Under the pieces are notes generated by a model. It searched no databases and was not told the origin of the DNA. It was given only the letters and a program-made list of their open reading frames with translations. This document shows, one piece after another, positions 9,475-18,511 of a stretch of 64,000 bases of DNA; positions within the stretch are counted from its first letter, which is position 1; each line of letters begins with the position of its first letter. The stretch covers positions 1-64,000 of the forward strand of contig NZ_JAGHRB010000013.1 in NCBI RefSeq assembly GCF_017743995.1, given 5' to 3'. Source of the stretch: Ruegeria sp. R13_0. Lineage in GTDB: Bacteria > Pseudomonadota > Alphaproteobacteria > Rhodobacterales > Rhodobacteraceae. The position numbers and the translations under genes are program-made.

Positions 9475-10112
9475 GACTGCTCCTCGAATTCCATCTGCAG
9501 GGTGCGGACGTGGTTTTGCAGTTTCGGTTGCTGAATACGACGCATCCGTTCGGCGCTGACGATGGTTTTCAGTTTTTCCTCTGTCGAATCCAGATCGTCA
9601 TTCACCAGCACATAGTCGTAATAGCCCCAGTGGCTGATCTCATCCCAGCTTTTCAGCATGCGCTTGCCGATCACATCGGCGCTGTCCTGAGCCCGGCTCT
9701 CCAACCGGCGGCGCAGTTCGGGGATCGAAGGCGGCAGGATGAAAATCGACAGCGCGTGTTTGCCGAGGTCCGAGTTGCGGATCTGCACCTCGCCCTGCCA
9801 GTCCACGTCAAACAGCACATCCTTCCCGGAATCGATGGACTCGCGCACCGGTCCGGCGGGAGAGCCATAGAAGTTGCCGAAGACATGCGCGTGTTCCAGC
9901 ATTTGCCCATCGGCCACCTGCTGTTTGAATTCGTCTTCCGACAAGAAGTAGTATTCGCGGCCATGTTCCTCACCCGGTCGCGGCGCACGGGTCGTGGCCG
10001 AGACCGAGAATTCGAGGTCGCTATCCCAGGCCATCAGCCTGCGGGCCAAGGTGGACTTACCCGCGCCCGAGGGGGATGACAGGATGATAAGGAGGCCTCG
10101 GCGATCTGCCAT
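9471..10112 (-). CDS. gmk: Guanylate kinase
   Basis: Phosphorylates GMP to GDP with ATP, essential for GTP and dGTP supply. It has 213 aa, the normal length. The P-loop [10 protein letters not shown] is at about 11-20, and the GMP-binding region includes [15 protein letters not shown]. It sits 17 bp after yicC and overlaps the next gene by 4 bp. The yicC-gmk pairing is widely conserved in bacteria and supports the assignment. Confidence 0.96.
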   Translation of the reverse strand: MADRRGLLIILSSPSGAGKSTLARRLMAWDSDLEFSVSATTRAPRPGEEHGREYYFLSEDEFKQQVADGQMLEHAHVFGNFYGSPAGPVRESIDSGKDVLFDVDWQGEVQIRNSDLGKHALSIFILPPSIPELRRRLESRAQDSADVIGKRMLKSWDEISHWGYYDYVLVNDDLDSTEEKLKTIVSAERMRRIQQPKLQNHVRTLQMEFEEQS

Positions 10113-10129
10113 GTCAGTTCTTCCTACTG

Positions 10130-11020
10130 TTATTCAACGTTTTGTACCTGCTCGCGCATCTGGTCGATCACCGCCTTCAACTCCAACCCGACCGATGTCA
10201 GATCGGCGCTTTGCGCCTTGGAGCAAAGGGTGTTTGCCTCGCGGTTGAACTCCTGCATCAGGAAATCCAGCTTGCGGCCAACCGCGCCATCCTGCGCCAG
10301 AAGGTCCCGCGCGGCGGTGACATGGGCGCTGAGACGGTCGATCTCTTCGGTGATGTCGGCCTTGACGGCGATCAGGGCGAGTTCCTGCGCCACTCTCTCT
10401 GGCTCAACCCCTTGGGCGTTGTCCAGCACGCGGGCGAGGTTTTCGCGCAGCGCCTCGGCCATCTTGTCTTTGCGCTGTTCCGCCAGTTCGGCGGCCTTCG
10501 CGGTCAATTCCGCGACCTGATCCAGCTGAGAGGCCAGGATCGCGGCCAGAGCTTCGCCCTCGGTCTGGCGCATGTCGAGAAACGCCGCCAGAAGTGGCGT
10601 GAATTCGGTGGTCATCTGCGCGACCAGCGGGGCTGGATCGTCTGCCTCGGCCCCCGCATCCAGCATGCCTTTGAGAGTCAGCAGATCACTCGCCTTGGAG
10701 GGGGCCAGTGCTATCCCCTTTGCCGCGGCCATGGCCTGTGTCTGTTGCAAGGCATCCAAGGCTGCCGACATCGCAACCGTGTTCAAGGCTAGATCCGGCT
10801 GGGATTCGTCCCGGCTGATCCGCAATGACAGGGTCACATTGCCCCGGCTCAGCGATTTGGACAGAACGGCCCGCAACGCGGCCTCAAGCCCGGTCAGCCA
10901 GTCGGGCACGCGGATGCGCATGTCCAGCCCCTTGCCGTTCACGCTGCGCAGCTCCCATGTCCAGCTATGGGGGCCGAACTCTCCCTTGCCCGAGGCGAAC
11001 CCGGTCATGGATTTGATCAT
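10130..11020 (-). CDS. yicC: YicC family endoribonuclease-like protein
   Basis: YicC/YloC family protein, 296 aa. The conserved opening [16 protein letters not shown] is typical of the family, as is the C-terminal block [18 protein letters not shown] followed by [16 protein letters not shown]. Family members in E. coli and Bacillus act as endoribonucleases. The ATG at 11020 is chosen over 11062 because it matches the family start and has AAGGG 6 nt upstream. It lies directly before gmk, the standard neighbour. Its divergent promoter region contains a CtrA-type box. Confidence 0.9.
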   Translation of the reverse strand: MIKSMTGFASGKGEFGPHSWTWELRSVNGKGLDMRIRVPDWLTGLEAALRAVLSKSLSRGNVTLSLRISRDESQPDLALNTVAMSAALDALQQTQAMAAAKGIALAPSKASDLLTLKGMLDAGAEADDPAPLVAQMTTEFTPLLAAFLDMRQTEGEALAAILASQLDQVAELTAKAAELAEQRKDKMAEALRENLARVLDNAQGVEPERVAQELALIAVKADITEEIDRLSAHVTAARDLLAQDGAVGRKLDFLMQEFNREANTLCSKAQSADLTSVGLELKAVIDQMREQVQNVE

Positions 11021-11122
11021 CACTGCCCTTTCCATCGCTGTCTGTCTTCGTGTCTGCCGCACCTAATGCCATTGCCCGGTGCAGAGCAAGAGTTTGCTGA
11101 GACCGCCTCTGTCCGACAGAAG

Positions 11123-11137
11123 TTAACCATTCGTTAA
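11123..11137. promoter_or_regulatory. CtrA-type box, TTAA-N7-TTAA
   Basis: TTAACCATTCGTTAA matches the full CtrA recognition pattern TTAA-N7-TTAA, including the preferred TTAACCAT half-site. It lies in the 242-bp region between divergent yicC and the PAS protein gene, about 125 bp before the latter. The rest of that region shows an AT-rich stretch and a TTGAC...GTCAA inverted pair at about 11153-11171. Confidence 0.6.
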
Positions 11138-11262
11138 AGAATTGCTCCAAAATTGACTCAACCCGTGTCAATCATGTGTCTAGCTCGGTCGTTTGGCCGA
11201 AAATGCCTCCGATATGTTGCATTTTATGAAAATGACGGTGATTAGGCGCTAGGGTGATGAAA

Positions 11263-11949
11263 ATGAAAACCTTTTTTGGGACTGGCTCGAAGTCCAAACT
11301 TGGAAAGATTGTCGCAATGGATCGCTTTGACAGCGGGCGCAGCCTCTCACCGATCCGTCAGGCCGAGGCCTACTGGACCGCGTTGCTTGACGGAAATGGG
11401 GTGCCTATGCGGTCGCAGATTGATCCGCGCGGGCTTGAGAATATTCTGGAATTTACCTTCATCCTTGAGCGGATTGCGCCCGGTCTGGCCCGGTTTCGCC
11501 TTGCGGGTAGCCACCTGAATAAGCTGGCCGGGATGGAGGTGCGCGGCATGCCTCTGACCGCGTTTTTCGATCCCGAGGCGCGTAAGGCAGCCACGAATGC
11601 GCTGGAGCAGGTCTTTGCCAACCCCGCCATTGCCGAATTGGATATGGTGTCGAGCGGTGCATTTGGGCGCGCCCGGATGCAGGCGCGGATGTTGCTTTTG
11701 CCGCTGAAAAGCGATCTGGGGGATGTCAGCCGCGTTATGGGCGTCATGGTCAGTGACGGCGCGATCGGAGCGACACCGCGCCGATTCTCGATCCAAGACA
11801 CCCGGATCAAACCGGTGAGCGAGGTTCAGGTCCCGGCCAAGCCAAAGCTGGAAGTCACAGACGGTTTCGCTGAGGGCTTTGCTGAAGACAAGGCCGAGTT
11901 CCAGCGCCCCAAAGGGCACCTCAGGCTGGTTGCATCGCGCGACGATTGA
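11263..11949 (+). CDS. PAS domain protein (PAS_5/DUF1457 type)
   Basis: Soluble 228-aa protein with a single PAS-like domain (about 20-165; SPIRQAEAYWTALLDGNGVP, GLENILEFTFILERI and FRLAGSHLN are recognisable PAS_5 family segments). A low-complexity C-terminal tail is rich in Glu and Lys. It has no output domain, so it probably acts by protein contact. Starts at GTG 11254 and ATG 11257 are possible; ATG 11263 has AGGG 8 nt upstream. The related single-PAS protein MopJ of Caulobacter modulates CtrA, which makes the CtrA-type box upstream suggestive, but the link is inference. Confidence 0.8.
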   Translation: MKTFFGTGSKSKLGKIVAMDRFDSGRSLSPIRQAEAYWTALLDGNGVPMRSQIDPRGLENILEFTFILERIAPGLARFRLAGSHLNKLAGMEVRGMPLTAFFDPEARKAATNALEQVFANPAIAELDMVSSGAFGRARMQARMLLLPLKSDLGDVSRVMGVMVSDGAIGATPRRFSIQDTRIKPVSEVQVPAKPKLEVTDGFAEGFAEDKAEFQRPKGHLRLVASRDD

Positions 11950-11953
11950 TCCA

Positions 11954-11990
11954 AAGAAAAACGGCGGGCCAAGGACCCGCCGTTTTCTTT
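11954..11990. terminator. Bidirectional Rho-independent terminator
   Basis: Stem arms of about 15 bp, AAAGAAAACGGCGGG-type (11954-11968) and CCCGCCGTTTTCTTT (11976-11990), with a 7-nt loop. A-rich and T-rich flanks serve both the PAS gene and the convergent DAHP synthase gene. Confidence 0.85.
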
Positions 11991-12003
11991 GATCTTATAG
12001 ACC

Positions 12004-13374
12004 TCAGCTTGCTTCGCGCTTGGTACGATCGCGGCGCAGGTTGGTCAGTTCTTCGGCGACCAGGAAGGCCAACTCCAGCGATTGCGACGCGTTCAGACGC
12101 GGGTCGCAGGCAGTGTGGTACCGGTCCGAGAGGTCCTCTTCAGTCACGGCACGTACGCCACCGGTGCATTCAGTGACGTCCAGACCAGTCATCTCGAAAT
12201 GCACACCGCCGGGGATGGTGCCTTCGGCCTGATGCACACCAAAGAAGTCGCGCACTTCGCGCAGAACCGAATCGAACGGGCGGGTTTTGTACCCGGTGGC
12301 CGATTTGATCGTGTTGCCGTGCATCGGGTCGCAGACCCAAGTGACCTTGGCGCCCTCTTCCTTGACCGCTTTGACCAGGCGCGGCAGATGCTCGCCCGCC
12401 TTGCCTGCACCGAAGCGGGCGATCAGGGTCAGACGACCCTCTTCGTTTTCGGGGTTCAGTCTGGACATCAGAACCTTGAGGTCCTCGGCCGTTGTGGTCG
12501 GGCCACATTTCAGACCAATCGGGTTCTGAACGCCCCGGCAGAATTCCACATGCGCGCCATCGGGCTGACGGGTGCGGTCGCCGATCCAGATCATGTGACC
12601 GGAACCTGCCAGCCAGTTGCCCGAGGTCGAATCCAAACGGGTCAGCGCCTCTTCATATTCCAGCAGCAGCCCTTCGTGGCTGGTGTAGAACTCAACGGTC
12701 GAGAACTCATGCGTCGTCTCGGCGGTGATGCCCGCCGCGCCCATGAAGTCGATCGTGTCCTGAATGCGGTCGGCAATCTCGGAGTATTTCTGAACGTCCT
12801 GTTCATCCGTGAAGCCCAGCGTCCAGGAATGCACACGGCTCATGTCTGCGAAACCACCGGTCGAGAACGCACGCAGCAGGTTCAGCGTGGCGGCTGCCTG
12901 CGTGTAGGCCTGCAGCATCTTGGACGGATTCGGAATCCGCGCCTCGGGCGTGAAGGCCAGCTCGTTGATGATGTCACCGCGGTAGCTGGGCAGTTCAACG
13001 CCATCTACAACCTCGGTCGGTGCGCTGCGTGGTTTGGCGAACTGGCCGGCCATGCGGCCCACTTTGACCACCGGCACCTTGGCGCCATAGGTCAAAACCA
13101 TCGCCATTTGCAGCATCACTTTGAACGTGTCACGGATCGCATCCGCGCTGAATTGTTCAAAGCTTTCAGCACAATCCCCGCCCTGCAACAGGAAAGCCTC
13201 GCCGCGACCGGCGGCACCCAGATGTTGCTTGAGACGCCGCGCCTCTCCGGCAAAGACCAGCGGGGGATACTGCGAAAGCTGCGCCTCGACTTTGGCAAGT
13301 GCTGCCGCGTCGGTATAGTCTGGCATCTGAACCCGGGGCTTGTTGCGCCAGTTCGATTTTTGCCATTCGGTCAT
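12004..13374 (-). CDS. Class II 3-deoxy-7-phosphoheptulonate (DAHP) synthase
   Basis: First enzyme of the shikimate pathway, condensing phosphoenolpyruvate with erythrose 4-phosphate. The 456-aa protein is of the plant-like class II (AroA_II) family, as in Mycobacterium AroG and plants, not the 350-aa E. coli type. Landmarks are [50 protein letters not shown] and [10 protein letters not shown]. It has its own divergent promoter region (13375-13542) with the GlxA-type regulator and ends at a shared terminator. Confidence 0.93.
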   Translation of the reverse strand: MTEWQKSNWRNKPRVQMPDYTDAAALAKVEAQLSQYPPLVFAGEARRLKQHLGAAGRGEAFLLQGGDCAESFEQFSADAIRDTFKVMLQMAMVLTYGAKVPVVKVGRMAGQFAKPRSAPTEVVDGVELPSYRGDIINELAFTPEARIPNPSKMLQAYTQAAATLNLLRAFSTGGFADMSRVHSWTLGFTDEQDVQKYSEIADRIQDTIDFMGAAGITAETTHEFSTVEFYTSHEGLLLEYEEALTRLDSTSGNWLAGSGHMIWIGDRTRQPDGAHVEFCRGVQNPIGLKCGPTTTAEDLKVLMSRLNPENEEGRLTLIARFGAGKAGEHLPRLVKAVKEEGAKVTWVCDPMHGNTIKSATGYKTRPFDSVLREVRDFFGVHQAEGTIPGGVHFEMTGLDVTECTGGVRAVTEEDLSDRYHTACDPRLNASQSLELAFLVAEELTNLRRDRTKREAS

Positions 13375-13542
13375 AGCCTTGATCTCCGCTGATAGTATTC
13401 AGGTGGTCTCTATACAAAAAGCCGGGAAGAGAGACCATATCCGATTTGCGGCTCTTGACGTCGTAAACAAGCTTTGATCATGGTATCTGTCAAATCATGC
13501 GCGCCTAGGGCGCATCGGCCACCGAATCAAGGACAAAAACCC

Positions 13543-14547
13543 ATGCAAGAACAACGCCAAGTTGTCAAAGTCGACGGTAACGTCGACAAGCCGATCAATT
13601 TTGTATTTGTGTTATTGGATGGATTTTCGCTTTTGTCCTTTGCGTCGGCTTTGGACAGCCTGCGCATTGCCAATCGTATGGCTGATAGGCCCGTCTATAC
13701 ATGGTCCCTGATCGGTGAAGGTGGTGACATGATATCGTGTTCCGCGGGCACGAAGTTCAAGCTGGACCAGGACCTGATCGAGCTGCAGCGTGATGACATC
13801 GTTCTGATCTGTGGCGGGGTCGAGGTTAAGACCGCAACCACCAAGAAGATCCTGAACTGGATGCGGCGCGAGGCCCGCAAAGGGCTGCGGATCGGTGGCT
13901 TGTGTACGGCAGCCTATTCGCTTGCCAAGGCGGGGCTGCTGGAGGGTAAGCGAGCGACCATCCACTGGGAAAACTCGGACAGCTTCATTGAAGAGTTCGA
14001 CAATGTGGAACTGACTAAATCCGTGTTTCAGGTCGACGGCAACCGGATGACCACCGCGGGGGGCACCTCATCCATTGATCTCATGCTGAAGCTGATCGCG
14101 AATGACTATGGCGAGGGTCTGGCCAGCGCCGTAGCCGATCAGATGATCTATTCTTCAATCCGCACGGATCAGGACACACAGCGCTTGTCGACGCCCACTC
14201 GGATTGGGGTCCGACATCCGAAGCTGAGCCAGGTCATCCTGATGATGGAAAAGAACATCGAAGAGCCGATCTCGCCTTCGATTCTGGCCAAGGATGTCGG
14301 CATGTCGACCCGGCAGCTGGAGCGTCTGTTCCGCCGCTACCTGAGCCGCTCACCCAAGCGCTATTATATGGAGTTGCGACTGCACAAAGCCCGCAACCTG
14401 CTGATGCAGACGGATATGAGTGTGATCAACGTGGCTCTGGCCTGCGGTTTTGCCTCGCCCAGCCATTTTTCGAAATGCTACCGCGCGCACTACAACACGA
14501 CGCCCTATCGAGAGCGTGGGGCACAGTCGGGGCGGCTGTCCGTCTGA
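13543..14547 (+). CDS. GlxA family transcriptional regulator (DJ-1/PfpI plus AraC domains)
   Basis: 334-aa regulator. The N-terminal DJ-1/PfpI-like class I amidotransferase fold (about 20-190) has GGLCTAAYSLAKAGLL as its nucleophile-elbow-like segment. An AraC-type double helix-turn-helix follows (about 230-325; ILAKDVGMSTRQLERLFRRY and VALACGFASPSHFSKCYR). Homologues such as CdhR, GbdR and ArgR control catabolism of carnitine, betaine and arginine; no target can be named here. ATG 13543 has AAGGA upstream; a frame opening at 13474 lacks this. Its 3' end lies 6 bp from the convergent GNAT gene. Confidence 0.88.
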   Translation: MQEQRQVVKVDGNVDKPINFVFVLLDGFSLLSFASALDSLRIANRMADRPVYTWSLIGEGGDMISCSAGTKFKLDQDLIELQRDDIVLICGGVEVKTATTKKILNWMRREARKGLRIGGLCTAAYSLAKAGLLEGKRATIHWENSDSFIEEFDNVELTKSVFQVDGNRMTTAGGTSSIDLMLKLIANDYGEGLASAVADQMIYSSIRTDQDTQRLSTPTRIGVRHPKLSQVILMMEKNIEEPISPSILAKDVGMSTRQLERLFRRYLSRSPKRYYMELRLHKARNLLMQTDMSVINVALACGFASPSHFSKCYRAHYNTTPYRERGAQSGRLSV

Positions 14548-14553
14548 CGCGGA

Positions 14554-15081
14554 CTAAAGGGTCTTTTCAAAATAGTGCAGATGGGGTCTCAGCATCGGCT
14601 GATCCAGATAAGTCGTCGTCTCAATGGGTTCGGACAGTTCGACAAATCCCAGTTTCGGATAGAGGTCCCGCATTTCGACATTTGGCGTAAGCGTATCGGC
14701 CACAAGGCGCTTTAACCCCAGTGCGCGGGCCGCCTCCTCTCGGGCTTGTATCATGGCTCGCCCCGCACCCGTGCCGCGCGCGGCTTCGGTCACGAACACG
14801 CGTTTCAATTCGCCAGTGTCCTGATCCAGCCGTTTCATCATGCCACAGCCGATGATCTTAGCCGCGCTGTCTCGTGCCAGAACCAGGCACCCGTTTGGCG
14901 GCAGATAGTCTTTTGAGTGCGCCCAAAACTCGGCCAGCGCGCTTTGCGGTGCAGCCTGGTCGATGTCAAACCCCATGGCTGTCATGCGCTCTACGATCAA
15001 CGCATAGTATTGGGACAGGATGCCGTTCAACTCATCCTGATCCGGCAGCGTGTCACACATTTCAATCGAAAAGTCGGACAA
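14554..15081 (-). CDS. GNAT family N-acetyltransferase
   Basis: 175-aa GCN5-related acetyltransferase. The acetyl-CoA pyrophosphate loop reads AARGTGAGRAMIQ (R-x-x-G-x-G/A), preceded by the beta-4 segment ELKRVFVTEAARG and followed by GLKRLVADTLTPN. The substrate is unknown: a small molecule or an N-terminal amine would both fit. The gene is convergent with the GlxA regulator and about 80 bp from the sugar dehydrogenase gene on the same strand. Confidence 0.85.
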   Translation of the reverse strand: MSDFSIEMCDTLPDQDELNGILSQYYALIVERMTAMGFDIDQAAPQSALAEFWAHSKDYLPPNGCLVLARDSAAKIIGCGMMKRLDQDTGELKRVFVTEAARGTGAGRAMIQAREEAARALGLKRLVADTLTPNVEMRDLYPKLGFVELSEPIETTTYLDQPMLRPHLHYFEKTL

Positions 15082-15161
15082 TGGATCGTACCCTCAGATG
15101 GTTTCTTGACACAGGATCAAGCTCGGTTAGGCGGCAACAGTCAAGGAGGGCGAGCACTGAC

Positions 15162-16262
15162 CTACCTATCCGGGGAAAGCCGGAAAACCGCGCCATTGCC
15201 TACGGAAATGAACCAGATCGACCCGTCCGGGGCCTCAACGATGTCCCGGACCCGTTCAGTTTCGGGGCCTTTGATCTGTTCGACCTCGCGCAGTGGGTTG
15301 CCGTCAAGCCGGGAGATATAGTCAAACTTCAGCGATCCCACGAAGATGTCGCCCCTCCATTCCGGCCAGAGCGCACCGGAATAGACCATCAAGCCCGAGG
15401 GCGCGATGGAGGGGTCCCAGTAGTGGCGCGGCTGTTCCATCCCTTCTTTGGCAGTGCCTTCGCCTATCGCTTTGCCCGAGTAATGCTTGCCATAAGAAAT
15501 GACGGGCCAGCCGTAGTTCAGCCCCGGTTGCACGAGGTTGACCTCATCCCCTCCGCGCGCGCCATGCTCGGATGTCCAAAGACGCCCCTGCGCGTCCAGA
15601 TCGGCGCCCTGAGGGTTGCGGTGCCCGTAGGACCAGATCTCGGGCCGAATATCCGCCTGTCCGACAAACGGGTTGTCTGCAGGAACCGAGCCATCGCGGT
15701 TGATGCGGATAATCGACCCGATTGGGTTTGAGCGGTCCTGAGCCTGCGGTCGATCCCCCCGATCCCCGATGGTGACAAACAAGCTGCCGTCTTCCGCCTC
15801 AACCACCCGGGAGCCAAAGTGACGCCCGCCCGAGCCTCCGGGCGTGGCCTCGAACAGGATGCGCGTGTTGGTCAGGCGTTCGCCGTTCTCAGACAGGCGC
15901 GCGACGGCCAGTGCGGTGCCAGCCCCAGTGCTCTGAGGTTTCGAGAAGGTCAGGAAGACCTCGCGCGTCTGTGGGAAATCCCTCGGGATGGTCACATCCA
16001 GCAAACCGCCCTGCCCTCTGGCGGCTACTTTCGGAACCCCCTTCACGGTTTGAGATTTCCCGTCCGACACATAAAGCAGATCGCCATCCCGTTCGGTCAC
16101 CAAAAACGATCCATCGGGCAGGATGCCAACGGCCCATGGCGCATCCAGCCCTTCGATCATAGGGTCGATCTGAACCGGGCCTTGGGATGTCTCAAGCTCT
16201 TCTGCGCAGACGAGACCCGCGCTGAACACCAAGGCAAGAATCGCAAAGGGTCTGGGCGTCAT
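15162..16262 (-). CDS. PQQ-dependent sugar dehydrogenase (YliI/Asd-like), exported
   Basis: 366-aa glucose/sorbosone dehydrogenase family beta-propeller. A Sec signal peptide at 1-20 (ILALVFSAGLVC-A) places it in the periplasm. Family landmarks are GLDAPWAVGILPDGSFLVTE, the RVVEAEDGSLFVTIGDRGDR calcium/PQQ region, IWSYGHRNPQGADLD, and the closing blocks GDIFVGSLKFDYISRL and RVRDIVEAPDGSIWF. It oxidises aldose sugars using pyrroloquinoline quinone; the exact substrate is not predictable. It stands alone between the GNAT gene and the divergent transporter operon. Confidence 0.87.
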   Translation of the reverse strand: MTPRPFAILALVFSAGLVCAEELETSQGPVQIDPMIEGLDAPWAVGILPDGSFLVTERDGDLLYVSDGKSQTVKGVPKVAARGQGGLLDVTIPRDFPQTREVFLTFSKPQSTGAGTALAVARLSENGERLTNTRILFEATPGGSGGRHFGSRVVEAEDGSLFVTIGDRGDRPQAQDRSNPIGSIIRINRDGSVPADNPFVGQADIRPEIWSYGHRNPQGADLDAQGRLWTSEHGARGGDEVNLVQPGLNYGWPVISYGKHYSGKAIGEGTAKEGMEQPRHYWDPSIAPSGLMVYSGALWPEWRGDIFVGSLKFDYISRLDGNPLREVEQIKGPETERVRDIVEAPDGSIWFISVGNGAVFRLSPDR

Positions 16263-16413
16263 GGAACTTCCTTTCGGACTGACAGCGTTATCACCATGAG
16301 AACAAATAGGATTGTGGAGCGTAAAAACACGATTGCGTTAGGACTTTTCTTTTCCGGATTGCTTGCCTAGGGTCATGCGCAGAACGAATACGTTCACAAT
16401 AGGGAGTAACCAT

Positions 16414-17595
16414 ATGAAAAAGCTGCTGACTGCAACTGCAGCCTCCGCTCTGCTGGCGGGTACCGCAATGGCCGATGACGTCAAGCTGGGCGTTCTGTTC
16501 GGCTTCACCGGCCCGATTGAATCGCTGGCACCTGCCATGGGTTCGGGTGCCGAGATGGCGATGGCCGAAGTCACCGAATCCGGCAAGCTGCTAGACGGCG
16601 CAACCGTGACCGCAACACGCGCGGATACCGGCTGTATCGACAACGGCCTGTCCACGTCGAACGGCGAGCGCATGATCGCTGACGGCGTTGCTGGCATCAT
16701 CGGCGGTGACTGCTCGGGCGTCACCGGCGCGATCCTGCAGAACGTCGCGATCCCGAATGGCATGGTGATGATTTCGCCATCGGCCACCTCGCCCGGTCTG
16801 TCGACCATGGAAGACAATGGCCTGTTCTTCCGCACCGCGCCGTCTGATGCGCGTGAAGGTCAGGTGATGGCCGACATCCTGAACGACCGTGGCATTAGCT
16901 CAATCGCTCTGACCTACACCAACAACGACTACGGCAAGGGTCTGGCGGATGCGATCCAGTCCTCGTTCGAGGCTTCGGGTGGCGAAGTGACCATCGTCGC
17001 AGCGCACGAAGACGGCAAGGCCGACTACTCGGCTGAAGTTGGCGCTCTGGCCTCGGCCGGTGGCGACATTCTGGTTGTCGCGGGCTATCTGGACCAAGGC
17101 GGCCTGGGCATCATCCAGTCGGCTCTGGACAGCGGCGCGTTTGACACGTTCGGTCTACCGGGCGGCATGATCGGTGACTCGCTGCCTGCCAATGTCGGTC
17201 CGGACCTGAACGGCTCGTTCGGTCAGATCGCTGGTTCGGGTGGTGAAGGTGCTGAGAAGTACTTTGCCATGGCCGAAGCGGCGGGTTTCGACGGCTCTTC
17301 GCCCTACTCGCCTGAATCCTATGACGCTGCTGCCTTGTTCATGCTGGCCATGCAGGCCGCAGGTTCGACCAACCCAGCGGACTATGGCTCCAAGATCATG
17401 GACGTCGCCAACGAACCTGGTGAGAAGATCTATCCGGGTGAGCTGGCCAAGGGTCTGGAACTGCTCGCTGCTGGTCAGGAGATCGACTATGTCGGTGCCT
17501 CCGGTGTTGAGCTGATCGGCCCCGGTGAAAGCGCGGGTTCTTACCGTGAGATCGAAGTCACCGACGGCGAGAACAAAACCGTCAACTTCCGTTGA
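16414..17595 (+). CDS. Liv-type ABC transporter substrate-binding protein
   Basis: Periplasmic type I binding protein of 393 aa with a clear signal peptide (KKLLTATAASALLAGTAMA) and mature start DDVKLGVLFGFTGP. It belongs to the branched-chain amino acid/amide (LivK-like) group. Two cysteines (in TGCIDNG and GGDCSGV) could form a disulfide. ATG 16414 has AGGGAG 7 nt upstream; an earlier in-frame start at 16363 would bury the signal peptide. A -10-like TAGGGT lies at 16368-16373. It begins the operon that encodes two ATPases and two permeases; the ligand may be an amino acid, urea or amide. Confidence 0.9.
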   Translation: MKKLLTATAASALLAGTAMADDVKLGVLFGFTGPIESLAPAMGSGAEMAMAEVTESGKLLDGATVTATRADTGCIDNGLSTSNGERMIADGVAGIIGGDCSGVTGAILQNVAIPNGMVMISPSATSPGLSTMEDNGLFFRTAPSDAREGQVMADILNDRGISSIALTYTNNDYGKGLADAIQSSFEASGGEVTIVAAHEDGKADYSAEVGALASAGGDILVVAGYLDQGGLGIIQSALDSGAFDTFGLPGGMIGDSLPANVGPDLNGSFGQIAGSGGEGAEKYFAMAEAAGFDGSSPYSPESYDAAALFMLAMQAAGSTNPADYGSKIMDVANEPGEKIYPGELAKGLELLAAGQEIDYVGASGVELIGPGESAGSYREIEVTDGENKTVNFR

Positions 17596-17618
17596 TCCAA
17601 GGTAAACAGTCATAAAAA

Positions 17619-17650
17619 CAAGCAGCCCGGGCCTTGTGTCCGGGCTGTTT
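17619..17650 (+). terminator. Attenuating terminator after the binding-protein gene
   Basis: Hairpin with arms CAGCCCGG (17623-17630) and CCGGGCTG (17640-17647), then TTTC. It sits between the binding-protein gene and the first ATPase gene, so it probably lowers downstream expression rather than ending the operon. Confidence 0.7.
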
Positions 17651-17722
17651 CAATGACAAAAGCCCGCACCATTCGCACAGGGATGTGGCAACAACGCCGG
17701 AAAACGGCGGCTAGGGGAAAAG

Positions 17723-18511
17723 ATGATCGTCGTCGAAGACGTGCATAAGCATTTCGGCGGGTTTCATGCGGTGGACGGGGCATCGCTGGAAATCCAAAAG
17801 GGCTCGATCACCGGTCTGATCGGACCGAACGGGGCCGGAAAAACCACTTTGTTCAATGTGATCGCGGGCGTCTTGCCTCCAACCAGCGGCAAGGTGGTGA
17901 TGGATGGTGAGGATATCACCGGCCTGCCCCCGCATGAGCTGTTTCACAAGGGCCTGCTGCGTACCTTCCAGATCGCGCATGAGTTTTCCTCGATGACCTG
18001 CCGCGAGAACCTGATGATGGTGCCCGGTGCGCAATCCGGGGAATCGCTTTGGAACACATGGTTCGGTCGCAAACGGATTGCTGACGAGGAACGCGCGCTG
18101 CGAGCCAAGGCTGATGAGGTGCTGGAGTTCCTGACCATCGAACACCTGGCCGATCACAAGGCGGGTCAGGTCTCGGGCGGGCAGAAGAAGCTGCTGGAGC
18201 TTGGTCGCACCATGATGGTCGATGCCAAGATCGTGTTTTTGGACGAGGTCGGCGCGGGTGTGAACCGTACCCTGCTGATGACCATTGGCGACACGATCCT
18301 GCGTCTGAACAAAGAACGTGGCTATACTTTCGTCGTTATCGAGCATGACATGGATTTCATCGGCAAGATTTGTGACCCCGTCATTTGTATGGCCGAGGGC
18401 AAGGTGCTGGCCGAGGGGACATTGGACGAGATCAAAGCCAATGAACACGTGATCGAGGCCTATCTGGGCACCGGCCTGAAAAACAAAGACAAGCTGGAGG
18501 CCGGGGCGTGA
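17723..18511 (+). CDS. Liv-type ABC transporter ATPase (LivG-like), divergent
   Basis: 262-aa ATPase. Walker A is GPNGAGKTT (about 33-41) and the signature is VSGGQKKLLELGR. The C-terminus IEAYLGTG is typical of LivG. The Walker B/D-loop region reads VFLDEVGAGVNRTL, where most relatives have LDEPxAGLN, so the usual proline is a valine. The catalytic Asp-Glu pair and switch His (VIEHDMDFI) are kept, so it should hydrolyse ATP. The stop codon overlaps the GTG start of the next gene by 4 bp. Confidence 0.88.
   Translation: MIVVEDVHKHFGGFHAVDGASLEIQKGSITGLIGPNGAGKTTLFNVIAGVLPPTSGKVVMDGEDITGLPPHELFHKGLLRTFQIAHEFSSMTCRENLMMVPGAQSGESLWNTWFGRKRIADEERALRAKADEVLEFLTIEHLADHKAGQVSGGQKKLLELGRTMMVDAKIVFLDEVGAGVNRTLLMTIGDTILRLNKERGYTFVVIEHDMDFIGKICDPVICMAEGKVLAEGTLDEIKANEHVIEAYLGTGLKNKDKLEAGA

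Noticed and set aside
12082-13392. 436-aa plus-strand open frame
   Set aside because: Antisense of class II DAHP synthase; composition is typical of a GC-rich shadow frame.
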